This document shows positions 22,285 to 34,999 of a stretch of DNA of 64,000 nucleotides, piece by piece (positions within the stretch are counted from its first letter, which is position 1; every line of letters starts with the position of its first letter). The stretch is from Malurus cyaneus samueli (lineage: Eukaryota > Chordata > Aves > Passeriformes > Maluridae): NCBI GenBank assembly GCA_009741485.1, contig CM019236.1, positions 54,031,204 to 54,095,203 on the forward strand, read 5' to 3'. The translations under genes were made by a program, and so were the position numbers. A model generated the notes under the pieces. It saw nothing but the letters and a program-made list of their open reading frames with translations, was not told the origin of the DNA and did no database searches.

Positions 22285-24799
22285 GTTATTTCTAATTCCT
22301 TAGAGTATTTTAACCCTTCCATTCTTATCATTTGAATTTCTCAAGTCTCTTGTAAGGCATTTTGTCACAGACTTTTCAAAGCCCAAGTAAATCACATATT
22401 TAGCAACCATATTATTGCAATACTCAAGAGAAAGCTGTTAGCTTAGAGGAACGGATTTTTCTTTCTAGAAGACTATTTCCTGCAAAATATCTTGCTCAGC
22501 TATCTAGTCTATAATTTCAATTACTTTTAATTGTTGCCTGATTTTTCATTTTTCTTGATCTGAATATACGACAAACACGTAGCAACTCAGAGATTTTGTT
22601 GAGTGCATACTGTGAGTCCTCCTAAAAACTGCATCTAAGATCAGCAAACTTCTTTCCTCCTCTGTCTCCCACTCCATTCGAACCTTCTCTCCACCGAACA
22701 AAACTACCATTTTAAACAGGCTGTTTTAGTCTCCTCTGCTTTTTTTTTTTTTTTTTCCTTTCCTAAAACGAAATCAAAAAACTTAAGAGAAATTCTAGAC
22801 ACTGTCAAATACACCCTGTCACTATACATCTATCGCATAGTAAGAACAACCTCTGATTATGTTGATGTATGATTAAATAATAACAAGCCCAGGTTCAAAG
22901 TGATTCCAATCTTCTGAGGTGTCCTTTATTGTTTAACTTACCTTCCACCATTCATCTTATGTTTCTAGCCATGCCAAGTTAAGACAAGCGAAGAGTCTGC
23001 TTCACCTCCTGTGTTGCTGACTACTTCAAAGGTTACTTTTCTTCATTTTGTGGTTTTCTGTCCACATGCTAGACCCAATGAAATGTACAGAGATTCTTGA
23101 GCGGGACTTTCTAAATGGTTGAGACAAAATCTATTTAGATAGCAGAATATACAGGGGAAACTGCTGGGACAAAGACACAGTGAATTCTGCCTGTCCATTT
23201 CCCCCTGCCTCTCCAGGGTCCAAAAGCAGGGCCTTGAACAGTAGGTAATAAGGGGAAAGAGGAACCTATAGGAGGTGCCAGCAAGGTCAGACCATGAAAA
23301 GTCTGTGGATTCCCTTTCTTAATCCTGCTTTTCCTCCCTTGGTCACAGGTGTCAAGGTACAAAGTGGACAATGCATTGCACTGCTTTGTTCCTAAAAGTC
23401 GGAGAACTTGAATGAATAAAAAAGAAAAACCCTCATGATGTTCTATCTGAACCTTCCCTCTACCCACTCAAGGTGTTGCATTTGCCTCTACTTTAGAAGG
23501 AAATATGTTGACCTGAAGCATTGTATTTTTTCCATTTGTCTTTTATTAAAGTTATGATACACTTTTTTATGCTTACACACACACACACACACAAAATATC
23601 ACTCAATATTTTATGAAGAGTTGTCATTGTTTTCTTTCTGAAACTATTTGGAAAAGGCAGGTATCACATTTTGCTCAGATTTCCTTAGGGTGCAACAGAT
23701 GGATGTATGAAATTTTGTGAAACAGCACATCCTTTTAATTAAGGCCCTTAAAATAAAACCTGTTTGTAGCTGGTGTTGCTTGACAGAATATTTAGGAGGA
23801 ACCTTTATGCGTTATTTCATGGCAGGTAAAATACATACATGATTCACTCAACATTTACAAAGTATTTTCTTCCAAAGGTTTCAGAAGCTTTACCAACTAA
23901 TTAAGCCTTACAGGTTTATCTGTTAATGTTAGATCATGCAACTGTTCAGCAATTTAAATGTAAACACAGCACCCAATTTTAGGATTTCAAATAAGTTTGT
24001 ATTCCTTAAAAATTACAAAACCAGTAATTGTTACGTGCCCAGAAAATGTACATATTTGACAGGGGAAAGTGTTCAGAATGAGAGATGGCTGCTCACATGA
24101 ATACTAAAGCTACAGATACCAAAATTTTTTTTAGCCTTCCAACAGATTTTGCACATAGGTGGATCTTTGTTCATCGCCACATCCATGAACAAATTGTTTT
24201 ATTCCTCCTGTTCCTATTTTTATAAGAGGCATTTTGACCCATTTGTTAGTCAAGCAATCCTTAGAGATATCAAAAAATCACCTAAATGCCTTGACATTGG
24301 CTACTAGCCTGGACTTGCTATCTCTAATATCTCACTGACAAAAAAAAAACAAATCTAAAGCCCTCAGCAATGCTTCTGCTATTACACTGTAATTTTCTCT
24401 TCCTGAAAACAGGATACAATGGGTCAGCAGTAATGACTAGGAGCCAAAATGACGCCTTAAATTGTACATAATCCAGGCACTAGTTGAACCTTGTACAAAA
24501 TCGAGCATATTTTCCAGTGCCAAAATTAGTAACTGTGCTTGGACCCCTTCTTTCTGACCATGCTGGCAGGAGCTCATTTTAGTGTTTGGATCCGCTTTGG
24601 AGTTTGCAGCCAGCATGTTCAGCAGTCTGCACAGCCCTTCCCCTCCACATTTGGGCTAATTGTGGGTATGTGAAGCACATGTGCAGAGGTGGGCGCACAA
24701 AGCAGGAAGGTCAAGGATTGCTCACCTGCAACCTGCAGGGGTGCCTCAGTAAAGTTAATTTACAAAGGCTCTGTACTTAGGGCCCCCATCCCTCTAAGC
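22285..24799. other. AT-rich unique DNA, no gene seen
   Basis: No gene is recognised. T17 lies at 22740-22756 and a CA microsatellite at 23575-23593. The part at about 23700-24000 is repeat-free and contains TTTAATTAAGG and CTAATTAAGCC, homeodomain-type words. That is suggestive of regulatory DNA but not evidence on its own. Confidence 0.55.
23575..23593. repeat. (AC)n microsatellite
   Basis: There are nine and a half AC units without interruption. It is a simple repeat with no other structure around it. Confidence 0.95.
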
Positions 24800-26170
24800 C
24801 TTGATGAGGTATTTGATTAATGGTTCTGGAAGTGAAACACGTGAAGTGCCCCCTTGGTTTTGAAGGTCACAGGTAAATCCTGGCCTTTCTGTGACTCAAA
24901 TAATGCATTTATCTAAATGCCACATCTAAGTCATAACCACTCATCAAAGAGGTGACTGGGTAGTGGAGCAATTTCTGTTGAAACATAGACCACCATTTGA
25001 TAAATTGCATCTGCAAGATTTGTTTCGTATGTCAGGCACACATTACTTCTAAATCAAATGCTAAAACATGCCTTATTTAGTCAAAAGTAAGCAGAATGCT
25101 GTAATTTATAATCGTCTTGAAGCACACTGCAGTGAAAATAAAAGCAGACTATTAAAATTTAATGCCTGTTTGGAGGAGTAGCATATTTCTGGCCACGTTT
25201 GATGCGGCATCATTTTCTCACACCATTGTGTATGCACAAAAAGTCAGCTTGTGTTTGCCAATGTTTGTGGAAACTAATTGAAAAAAATGATTTAGCTGTT
25301 AAAGGCTGACATCGGGCTGGAAAATTATTGTGAGCAGATACTGATGGCAGTGTCTCCTTTCTCCTCCTTTCACCCCCATCCACTTGCTTCTAACAATTGT
25401 CTGTTGTTCTTCAACATAGCTCCCCACAGTACAGTTGCTAGCAAATATTCATTGGGGTGTCATCTCCGTTTAAAGTCTCGTCCTACACACCTATTCATCT
25501 GCGCTAAGTGAACAGCAGCATCAGCTCAAATTAAGCTGGCATGAAAACAGCCACTGTTAATAATTTCTGATGTGATTCAGCTCAGCTTAGGATAACAGGT
25601 GAAGATGTTTCATAAAGGAGGCAATTACAGCTCCCGAGCTCTTTCCAGCTGCCTGTTCCATCAGCGGAGCGGGGCGCGGTGGCTGCTGGAGGATGTGGCA
25701 GGGCCAGCCACCACAGCCATGTCAGTTGTCTGCCACACGGAGCAGGCTGTCACCTCCCCGGGGACATGCTGGGCAAGGGGTTTGGCATGCAAAATGCCTG
25801 GGAAGGCCCGGGTGAGAGGGAGGAAATTCATCTGAACTCGCTGGAGATGTCTCCCACCAGATAAAATCCTTTGTGGACACCATTCTTTTGGCCGAAATGC
25901 AAATTTGGGTGATGACCTGCACGCATGCATTGATGCCTTGTGTGATATATATGTATATGTAGCTAAAAATAAGATTACAGGAAGTGCAGAGTTATATTTC
26001 ACAAACCACGAACAAAATCCTTTTTGCAAAATGGCAACAACTGGGGATCTTCTGAGACGATAATCAGCTCTGATAAAGAAGTAAACTGTTAACATTTCTC
26101 CTCCATTAAGATGCAGCATGAGGAAGTATATGCCCGGTAACTTAATCAGATAGCACAAGGTCCAACATGC
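24800..26170. promoter_or_regulatory. Candidate conserved non-coding (enhancer-like) block
   Basis: There are no repeats here, and the sequence is dense in words typical of vertebrate developmental enhancers: TAATTTATAATCG near 25110, GAAACTAATTG near 25270, AAATTAAGCTGG near 25530, and ATGCAAAT-like octamer forms near 25897. A CpG-rich patch at about 25650-25850 includes GCGGAGCGGGGCGCGG. A minus-strand open frame of 165 codons (26158-25661) overlaps it but shows no homology or exon structure I recognise. The call rests only on composition and motif density. Cross-species alignment would be needed to prove constraint. It could also be ordinary unique sequence. Confidence 0.3.
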
Positions 26171-27300
26171 AAAGCCTTCATTTCATGTGTGAAATGTTAT
26201 GCTACTGTGATGGATTTTTAACTTTTTTTTTTTTTTTTTTTAATAAGAACAATGTCTTCCATTACTGAAAGACTCTATTGTTCTATTATTAATTAAGTTT
26301 CTTTCAGTGTCAGTGCACATGGTTTTGAAGTATATATAAAACATAGTCCTTTTATCTTAATTTGTGAGATTTGCAGATGGTTCATTTCCAGCCAAATATT
26401 TTTTTTCCTCAGATCTGAGAAGAAAATGTCTAGCATCCTAAAATTGCATTTTTTATAATTTGATTTCGCAGAAAGTACTTCTATATGGTTTCTGATGTGC
26501 CTAAAGGCATGAATCTTGAACTACTTTCTTAGAAATGTGTTAGGGAAAAACTGAAAAATGTGTTGTGGTTTGGGTTTTCTTGTTTTATGTTGTTTTCTTT
26601 TTCCATTTGTTTTTTGCTTTTTTTTCCCTGATACAAATAGTGAATTTCAATTTTGTGTGTTAACCTACTTTTACTGTATTGCTGTAATGCATTCTTGAGC
26701 ATTTGTAATAATGAACATATAACAATATATACTTTAAAGTGCTCGATAACAATTCCACCCTATCTGCAAAATGTGTAGCGTATATTGATTTCGAGAAACA
26801 AAAGACATGTCTGTTTCCTTTTCAAGGAACAAACCTAGTTCCTTTGAAATACTTGAAGTTTATCTTTTATGGAAAGTAGTGCTGAGATTGACTATTTCCA
26901 TATTCCTTTTTTTTTTTTTTTTTTTTTTTTTTCAATGTGGGAATATGAAGCTATTCTCCTTTCAATTAAGGGAAAATATTTTTGCAATTATTTTTAAGTG
27001 CCTGAAAGACTAAATTGGTTGTGAGCTTGTATCTATATTCAAATTCTAATCTCCCCAGCAAGTAATTGTTTTACTCAGTCCTGACAGTGCTCTATCTATT
27101 GTCATCTCTGACTATGTTCTGCATACTGTCTCTTCCCCTGACAATTACTGCTGTTCCTTATCCCCGCAGCCTTTAAAAGCTCTGTGTAACATTAGCCTAT
27201 CTAGCCTAGTGAAAATGTCTTTACAGATTAGTGTAATGTTAGTACTGCTGGCTCCCTGCTTTTGACCTGAAGTGGAATATATTGCACTGCTGGAGCAGAT
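26171..27300. other. AT-rich unique DNA with T runs
   Basis: No gene is recognised. T19 lies at 26223-26241 and T26 at 26907-26932, with several shorter T runs at about 26400 and 26590-26630. A short 68-codon plus-strand frame crosses the T26 run and is an artefact of it. Confidence 0.65.
26907..26932. repeat. T26 homopolymer
   Basis: This is an uninterrupted run of 26 T in AT-rich DNA. No retroposed body can be recognised beside it. Confidence 0.9.
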
Positions 27301-27309
27301 GGAATCAGG

Positions 27310-27470
27310 GCTTCATCGGGAAGCGGAGATTGCCTGGCCGCCTGCCAAAAGCGCGGTGCTGGCGGCTGCCAGAGCCCCTCCACCGGGAAAGGGAGCGGGG
27401 GGAGAGCGGGCACAGCACCACGGTGAAGCCACTCTGTGCCCTTGCCGTGCTGGGTGGGGAGCCAGTGGAA
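27310..27470. promoter_or_regulatory. Short CpG-rich patch in AT-rich DNA
   Basis: About 11 CpG fall within some 150 bases, including AAAAGCGCGGTGCTGGCGG and GGGAGCGGGGGGAGAGCGGG, while the flanks are CpG-poor. The patch is below the usual size of a CpG island. It could be a small promoter or enhancer core, or a GC-rich piece of an old repeat. Open frames here on both strands (61-78 codons) are composition effects, with no recognised protein. Confidence 0.3.
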
Positions 27471-28699
27471 GCATCACTTTAATTTGCTTTCGATCAAAAT
27501 ATGTTTAAGATTGCTTGTCCGCAGACGTAGCATTCCCTGAGGAGATGAGCCTTTCGAGATAATGGTAGCCCCTCTAGGTTTTTGTGTTTTTGATGGTGGC
27601 TTCTGCATCTTTTTTTTTAAATAGAAAGTGTGACGCATTGAAAGAAGTATAAAGCATTGAAAATGAAGTTGTGAATGCCTAATCACCTTCTTAATGGATG
27701 TAGATTGAATTATAACAATTAAGTGTATTGTTTCTATTGCTTTTAGCGAAATAAATAAACTTCTTTTCCTTTGTTTCCGGTTTGTTGCTTTGTTAGGATT
27801 TTTTTTAGGTGGGGAGTTCCCAAAATATTTTAATATCCCAATGAAAATTATTTGCCTTGAATATTTATTGTTATACCTCCGGTGATGCTCACTTGGTACT
27901 AAAAAATGGAAATGGTTGGAAGATTAAGATGGACAACTCTTCGGTGTGCCGTTATGTAGTTCAGCTTTTAAACACATTAACCAAAACACTTGCACTCTAC
28001 TACTCTTACACCAAACCAACCTTTCATCTAACATCCTTATTAATATGTCACACTAGATTTCTACCTTTTTTCCCTTCTGCAATCATATTTTTCTCTCAAG
28101 TACCGCATTTCCCTAGCAGTAAAACATATGCTGTTTTCTGCCTAAGTGGAGGGATAATGTAAGCTGTGATGTGGAGAGTATTTTTTCTTATAATTTGCTT
28201 TTTGAGGGTGTAGTTATAGTAACATATATGTGCTTTTATCTGTGATAAGAACTACCATCTGGTAGCTAAATGTGCACAGCTTATTGCTTGAAGTGCTTAT
28301 ACACATTGTGAAAACACACAGCTTTTGTGTATGTCAGGATACTGCCTATATGTATTATTAATAAACCCACATATTAGCTATTTGAATATGTCAAATGATT
28401 GTAAAATAGAACAGTGATTCTAGACAAGAAGGATTAGCACTGGCACACTGCCAGATGTGTATTTATTCCAGCACTACTATTGTGACCTTTTAATATTATA
28501 TTGTTTGCAACCTCTTCCAGACAATAATTGTTTGAGAGGGAAAACAGAGCCACTTTGACAAAGGAAAAGGCCTTTGTTATACTCAAGGAGCTGAAGCTTT
28601 CATCCTTGGTATACCAATTCACAAAGATGTGTGCTGAATGTGTCCAAGCAGCAAGAGAGACAGAACTTATAAATTTGAGTTACTTTGACCTTTAATCCA
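27471..28699. other. AT-rich unique DNA, no gene seen
   Basis: No gene or repeat is recognised. Open frames are at most about 100 codons (27857-28162) and low in complexity, without resemblance to known proteins. Confidence 0.6.
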
Positions 28700-29720
28700 G
28701 AAGACCAAGAAGAGAAATGCTCTAGGAAGGCTGGTTTGTTGCTGTCTGGAGACTGATAAGCTGTAATAAAGGTGCACTTCGTTGCAATTCATCTAAAGCT
28801 CCCATTGTTATCATCCTCTTTTTTCGATTTTTGTTACCTCAAGTACTTATCTAAATCCCTTTCAATGCCAGCTTGAATGCACTTTGTATTCTCTCCAACT
28901 GCGACTGGTGCTGTCTGTGTGTGTCAGTGTGCTTCAGCATACACTCTTTCCCCTTGTTTGACAAGAGCCAGTGCCAACACCTAATTAAGGATAAGCTGTG
29001 CAGCTCTCAGCTCTATCTTTGTCAACAGCTATGTTCCCAGCTTTCTGCTTAGTTGAGCTTTTATGACAAGAGCAACATTTCGGGTTCAGGCAACCTCTGG
29101 CCTCCCGGTTCCCCGTGTGAGAACTCAATGCAACTTAACGCAGTGGATGATTTTAGAGGCATTTATGGTCACGAAATCCACAAATCCCTTCTGTCTCTTT
29201 CTAAAGTGCACACATTTGTGCAGAGATCTGTCTCTGCACATCTATATAAACGGATATGAATGCACACCTACAGCTGAACACAAATTGGACGTCTTCCAGA
29301 TTTCCTTTTGTCTGGCTTACTCTCGCAAACTGTTTCCTAGGAGATGATCAGAGGGGTTGGGACAGGATTCTTCTTTTGCAAACACTGTATCTAAAAGAAC
29401 AACCTCATTTAACGGAACAGAAACCCCCTCTTTCAGAGTTGTTTCAAGCATTTTGTCTAAATAATACAGATGAATTTAGGTCACTAAACAAGAAACTCTT
29501 TCAAAGGGTTAAGCATTTGATAAGCTTGAAAATCAGATTAACATGACTGATAGGTGACTACCAGACAGCCAATTAAATGAGTACATGAAATAATTTTGTA
29601 GGGAGATTTAAGTATATGTCTGTCTGCACAACCGAGTTAAATTACTTCAGGGAGCAGATCTAATTTTCTTTTTTCTTTTTTTCCTGCGGCCAACTCCTGG
29701 CATCCAATTCTGATCTGAAT
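28700..29720. promoter_or_regulatory. Candidate conserved non-coding block
   Basis: About 1 kb is free of repeats and of long homopolymers (the only runs are near 29670). It has a moderate GC content and motif words such as CACCTAATTAAGG (28979-28991), CCAATTAAATGAG near 29570 and TATATAAACGG near 29241. Three overlapping plus-strand frames of 68-96 codons occur at 29053-29546 but resemble nothing known and have no convincing splice sites. I infer possible enhancer function only from the absence of decay-type sequence. Alignment to other birds and mammals is the test. Confidence 0.28.
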
Positions 29721-32700
29721 TTTATGTAAGCCTTTGCAGCTTGCCAGGCACATAGCAACGTTTCAATGGAGGTACACTGGAGCAGCTAAGAAGAGATTTT
29801 GATTTACTGGTCAAGAAAAAAATTACACAACTTCTAACAAAAATCCCAGTTTTATAAGGGAGACCTCCTTTACTACTAAATAGATACATAACAGAAAGCA
29901 AAAGGAGTGATTATTGGCTTCAGCGCTTGAGATCTGCCTTCTTGTGTTGTTAATAAGAGAAGAGGGAATATCAGTGTGAAATCCTATCAGCACTTCCTGA
30001 ACCTTAAGTGTGATAATTCTAAATTAAAAGCTCACCTGTAGAGACAAGGGCCATCTGAAAAACTGCTAAGAACATTTAAGCAGTTAAAAGAAGCTGGACA
30101 GCCCTTCCAGGTATGCTTTACAATTTGGCTAGCTCCTAATTTTGGATGCAAGTGGTTTAGGATCAATTTCCCTCTCAACCGTGAGTTCATTTCTCTCTTG
30201 AGTTCTGCCAGCCTCTGAGTTGCCCTGGTTTTAAGACCTTCCAATAAGTCCCACTTTTGTACACCACCCTTACTTTGCCATTACATTGGGAAGGAAGAGC
30301 AGGCAGTTTTTGGGAAGCCAATTGTCCACGCCACTCATGGTTTTCTTCATTAAATGGCTTTCCATTTGCGCTGAACTGCTGCATAGCAACTTCCTGCAAT
30401 ACTAGAGAAGAAAACACCTGAGAATATTTTATTTACATTTTTTACCAACAGTGAGTAAAATCTTATCATTGATGTAGACTATGATAAAACGAACTTAAAC
30501 AATTTCAATTGCTCAGGTACGACAATGAGTGCTATGCACTTCACAATATTATTCTCCACAATGAAAACAGTATTTCCTGATGAGTAAATATGCGGAAAAG
30601 CTGTTTAGAAACCAAAGAACAGAAAGAGTACACTTTTCTCATTATCTTAATCTTGCATTTATTTGTTTATTTATTTTATGTCAAGCAGCTCCCCGGTCAG
30701 AGCAGCTGGATGGTGAAAGTTAAAACCTCACAGAGCCATAATGGGCCCACATGTGCTTTGTGTGCTCCAGAGAAAAAAAAGGATTTGATTTAGCTAGGTT
30801 ATGAGCCTTGGAAAACCACTCTTCATGTGAGTTTAGTACATTTAACAATTATAGTAAAATTAGTTTAAATTATGTTAAATTCTGGAAGTAACGTAGCTGA
30901 ATTTCAAGAAGTTTTCTCAGGCAGAGTATGGACCTATGTATTTTGAGTTTTAAAAAACATACAAACATATGAGATTACATTGTACTGTTCGAGAAACAAT
31001 AGTGTATCGCATTATAAGAGGTTAATTTTATTCATTACAATTACAATTGCAATTATGATAAAAACTCAGCTGGTGATCATCTTTGGCCCCACAAGACTAA
31101 ATGATGTAACCTTTTACTGCATAACTGCTTTCCTGAAACATACATACATACATACATACATACATCCTGATGCCACTCACTAAAAATACTAAGAATTTTT
31201 ATGTCCCATTCTGGTGACTGTCTGCCAAGATTACTGCAGCAGACAGTTGTGTACAAGAAGCAGCCACTTCATCTATTTTCTCACAATGCGAACAGGCATT
31301 TGTAAATTGACCTTGGATTCTAATGCAGCTGAAGTGTGCAGATTATAAAGATCCCAAAGTATATGTCTATATTAGCAGCTTTAAGCAGAAATGGCTTGAG
31401 TATTTCTCAGAAGTACTTAAATCTGAATTATCTCCCCCCTGCCCCCCACAGCACTTCATCAAAAAAGACATGTAAAGAGCTCAGCTGCAATGTCCTTCCT
31501 TCATTGTTTCAGTTCAGCTACTGCAAGAAAATTGCTGGTATGAACACAGCCATTTACTTTTGATGAGACCTGTATTCTTTCTTGTTCAAGATATCTCTAA
31601 AAGCTATTCTAAAGGCTTTTTAAAATGTTATCCAAGGAGAAGACAGACTAAGCAGATTTTCTGTACATACTCATAAAGATGACCATAGAGGAAAGAAGAA
31701 AAAGTGTGGTTTGAGGTTTACACACAGCCTTAACTTTGTGGCATTTCTAGGGAGTTGCTGCAAAACAGCAATGTGCTTTCTGTACAATGGGTGTCTGTGG
31801 GAGTGTACACTCAAAACAGGGACTTCTGAGAAGTTCCTGCAGAAATACACCAATACAGAAATACAGCAATATAGCAGCAGAAATACACAAACATTATGAC
31901 TACAAGGAGTCATAATGGAGTGGTAGGCCAAATTATCAATAAATAATTAGCAGTCCCAAATATGGGATCAAGACTTAAGCCATTTTTTGGCTCTAGGAGG
32001 CTGCAGTGGGTGGTTATGCATGTCTGTGTGTGTGCCTTGGGTACACATACCTATATGTTAAGCTTCTGGAAAGTGACATTCTTACTGCTCCTAGCACAGC
32101 ACATGTACACGCTGGAACTGCTCCAGATTTCCCCAGTCCCTGGGGCTCCCTTTGTAGTTAAATAACAACAAACACGCCTGCCAAATTTTGCTTTTGGAGC
32201 TTGGCTGATTCTTGGTCTGCTCTCTGCAGGACCTCCTTTGTCTGTGTCACTATTTTCCTGTGCTCCAGAGAGGCATTCACAGCCCATTCCATATCCAGGA
32301 CTGGCACCAGAAGGATCCACCTGCTCTGCTCGCTGACAGACAAAATGTCTCTGCATTCTTTAGGAACTTCCTAAAACTTGACCACAAGAGTGAACAAACT
32401 AAGTAGCTTGGCACTTGAACGTGATGTATAGGTGCTGCTGCCTCGTTCACAAGGTACCCAAAGGAGTTTGTGCACTAATGCACCCTGGCTGACAGAACGG
32501 AGCAGGGAGGGATTGAGGCAGACAGAGTTTATTTGAGTAGCTGATAGAAGCATTTGTGTTTGCAGTTGTCAGGCCTTGTCATCTCTGTCGTCTGTTTGCT
32601 GTCTGGGATTTGCGTAGGGATCAGCTCTGCTGCTTTCAATCACGCGGCACCTTTCCCCTCAGTCTTTGTCCACTTTCCTCCTGTATCTGCCTGTGCCTTA

Positions 32701-34999
32701 GGCTAGAAGTTGGTCAACTAAAGCAGCAAATAAATCCTTCAGGTGCTTTATGTGACAGTGTGCAAAGAGGGCTATGACTTAGAAATAGAGATAACTTATT
32801 ATATCAGCTCCTCAGAAATACTCTGTTGGTAAATGCAAAACAAACAGCAATAAGAAGCAAGTGTCACGTGGAGTGTCAGCTTGTGGTTTTCATACTTCTG
32901 TTATGAAACAGTGGATACAAATTGTACCTGATTTACTCATATCTAGTTTACCTTGGTATAATGTGTGTGTGCATTACAAATACCGATATGAACTTAAAAG
33001 TTCTGGTATGACCATACAAAGAAATTGTTCCAGCCCTGAAAGTGTTTTTCTTGCAGTTTGTGCGAGCCAGGGGGCCAAGTGTATGTCTGAAGTTCCAGTG
33101 CTACCACTCTTTCACATTTTTGTCTCTGGGTTCATGAAGCAAAGAGGCCAGTATGACTCCTAGAACATTTTAACTGATAGCAATGGCTCCAAGGATGTAG
33201 GATGAGCCTCCAGAGAAGGCCAGCTAATGTTATTAAATTTCTTCAAATAACAGTCCATCTAACTTGCTTCAGCTTGTGTATGCTTTGGCAGTGCTTTTCT
33301 AGAGATGCACTAGCACCTAGAGAATATCTCAGATGACAAAATGCTTTCTAATCAAGGTTAAATGCATTCTCTAGTTCTTCAAGTACACATAACTCCTTTC
33401 AAAGGAGTAATGCGTTAAATTTCCCTCCGTATGTTGCTTAGAAGACAAGATTATAAGCTTGCTTCTGCTTGGGAAAAAACCCAGCATCTCATTATGGTAA
33501 CTTGGTCACAGAGATGTAAGTTAGTTTCAGCTATACGAGAATCTGATGTCAGCCTGGTAATTACTAGGCAGAGTCAATAATACCTCTCCTCAGTATAATT
33601 GCAAATCCAGTACAACCATGACCAGAACTAAATTGCTTGTGAGCAATCAATAGAAATCTCCTGATTGCATTCCCTGGTGTACACATCAGATATAAAAGGG
33701 AAAACTGTCCATCCAAGCAAAAGGTCAGCTTTAGAAATGAAAACTGCAACATAAGGTTGGGAAGAAGTCTGTCCACACAGAAGCCTCTTGGTTAACTCTG
33801 GCCAGATGTAACAGGCCTAAATCAGAATATACATATTTTGAAGGTAATAGTCTATATCTACATGAAGAGTAAATTTTTGCAACTGGAATGGAGCAATAAA
33901 TTCATCTAGCTGATGCTGAGTTCCTCATATTTGTTCACTATGTGATTTGTGGCTTTTTGACTAAATTCAGTCTGTTTTCTCAAAGCCAGTATCTCATCAC
34001 ACGTGGCTCAAAGCTGCCCTAGGCATCAATCTTTACCTCAGATTTCTGTGTCCCTGTAGCAGGCTAGACATCATTGATTTGCACCTGGACTGAAACTTCT
34101 GGTTCAGCTTTCTCTGAGAGAAATGTAGTTAAAGTATACCAAAACAGCTGTGAGGACCAGAGCAAATCATTATAAGTGGGAAACTCAAGGGATTAATTTT
34201 AAAACCTCATTGTTGTTTGAACAAAAATAGTATTGCAGATTCAGCCAAAGATTTACTCCAGAAACCCTAACTGTTATTTTCCTAGAGTCTTAGGGCATCA
34301 TCCTTCTGCTTTTTCCGTTTTCAGTCACATTTGCTAGTACATAAATCCATGAATAAACACATTGCCTTTGGTGCTGTGCAAGCCTTACAACTATTTCCTA
34401 TTGATATAGAGTTATCTAATGGTTTAGTAAATGCAAGATTAATTGTGATCAGAGTCTCAGAGGAAATAGGTGAACTTAGTGCTCAAATTGTTGCTCTGTT
34501 CTTTTTAAGAAGAAAAAAGCTTTTTCTATACTCTTCAGGGGTTGAATAAAAGCTTTCAAAATTGCTGAAACTAAGTCCCGGGAAACTTCCAGAAGAATTT
34601 CCAGGCACCCGAGCTGTGACAGCCCTGCTACTTACTTAGAACTCTCAAAAACACTATGGAAAACAGGTTCCTAATAGCCTCTGAATTCTTTTAGAATACC
34701 TACCTCTGGTGGCTGATGGGTCCTGAAGAGTGGATAGTTGCATGCTTTTTTCTTTTTTTTTTTTATATTGTCATTATATTACCCAAATATTTGTATTTTG
34801 GATTGTGTGAAGTAGCAACTGTTATGCATTCTGTTTGCTACTACATCTCCTTTTGAAGGCTTTTGCTGCAATGGATTAGTTTTCTAAATTGACTGGAGTT
34901 TTCTGACAAATCTGCTTTAGCATAAAATTGTTCGTTTTCTCACTGTGTCAAATTATGCTGCCCACGCTGTACATAACACAAAATAAATAAACCTGCACA
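29721..34999. other. Unique DNA, no gene seen
   Basis: No gene is recognised in about 5.3 kb. An ACAT microsatellite lies at 31138-31165. A small imperfect repeat of AGAAATACA-type words lies at about 31840-31890. Open frames on both strands are at most about 101 codons and overlap one another, as chance frames do. No CR1 or LTR fragment is seen. Confidence 0.6.
31138..31165. repeat. (ACAT)7 microsatellite
   Basis: Seven perfect ACAT units cover 28 bases, flanked by unique sequence. It is likely to vary in length among individuals. Confidence 0.95.

Noticed and set aside
25661..26158. 165-codon minus-strand open frame, the longest in the window
   Set aside because: No known protein, low-information composition, no splice context, and it overlaps a CpG-rich patch where stop codons are scarcer. 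Most likely chance.
31138..31165. Repeat array as a CRISPR-like structure
   Set aside because: It is a 4-bp microsatellite with no spacers. No regularly spaced repeats exist in the window.
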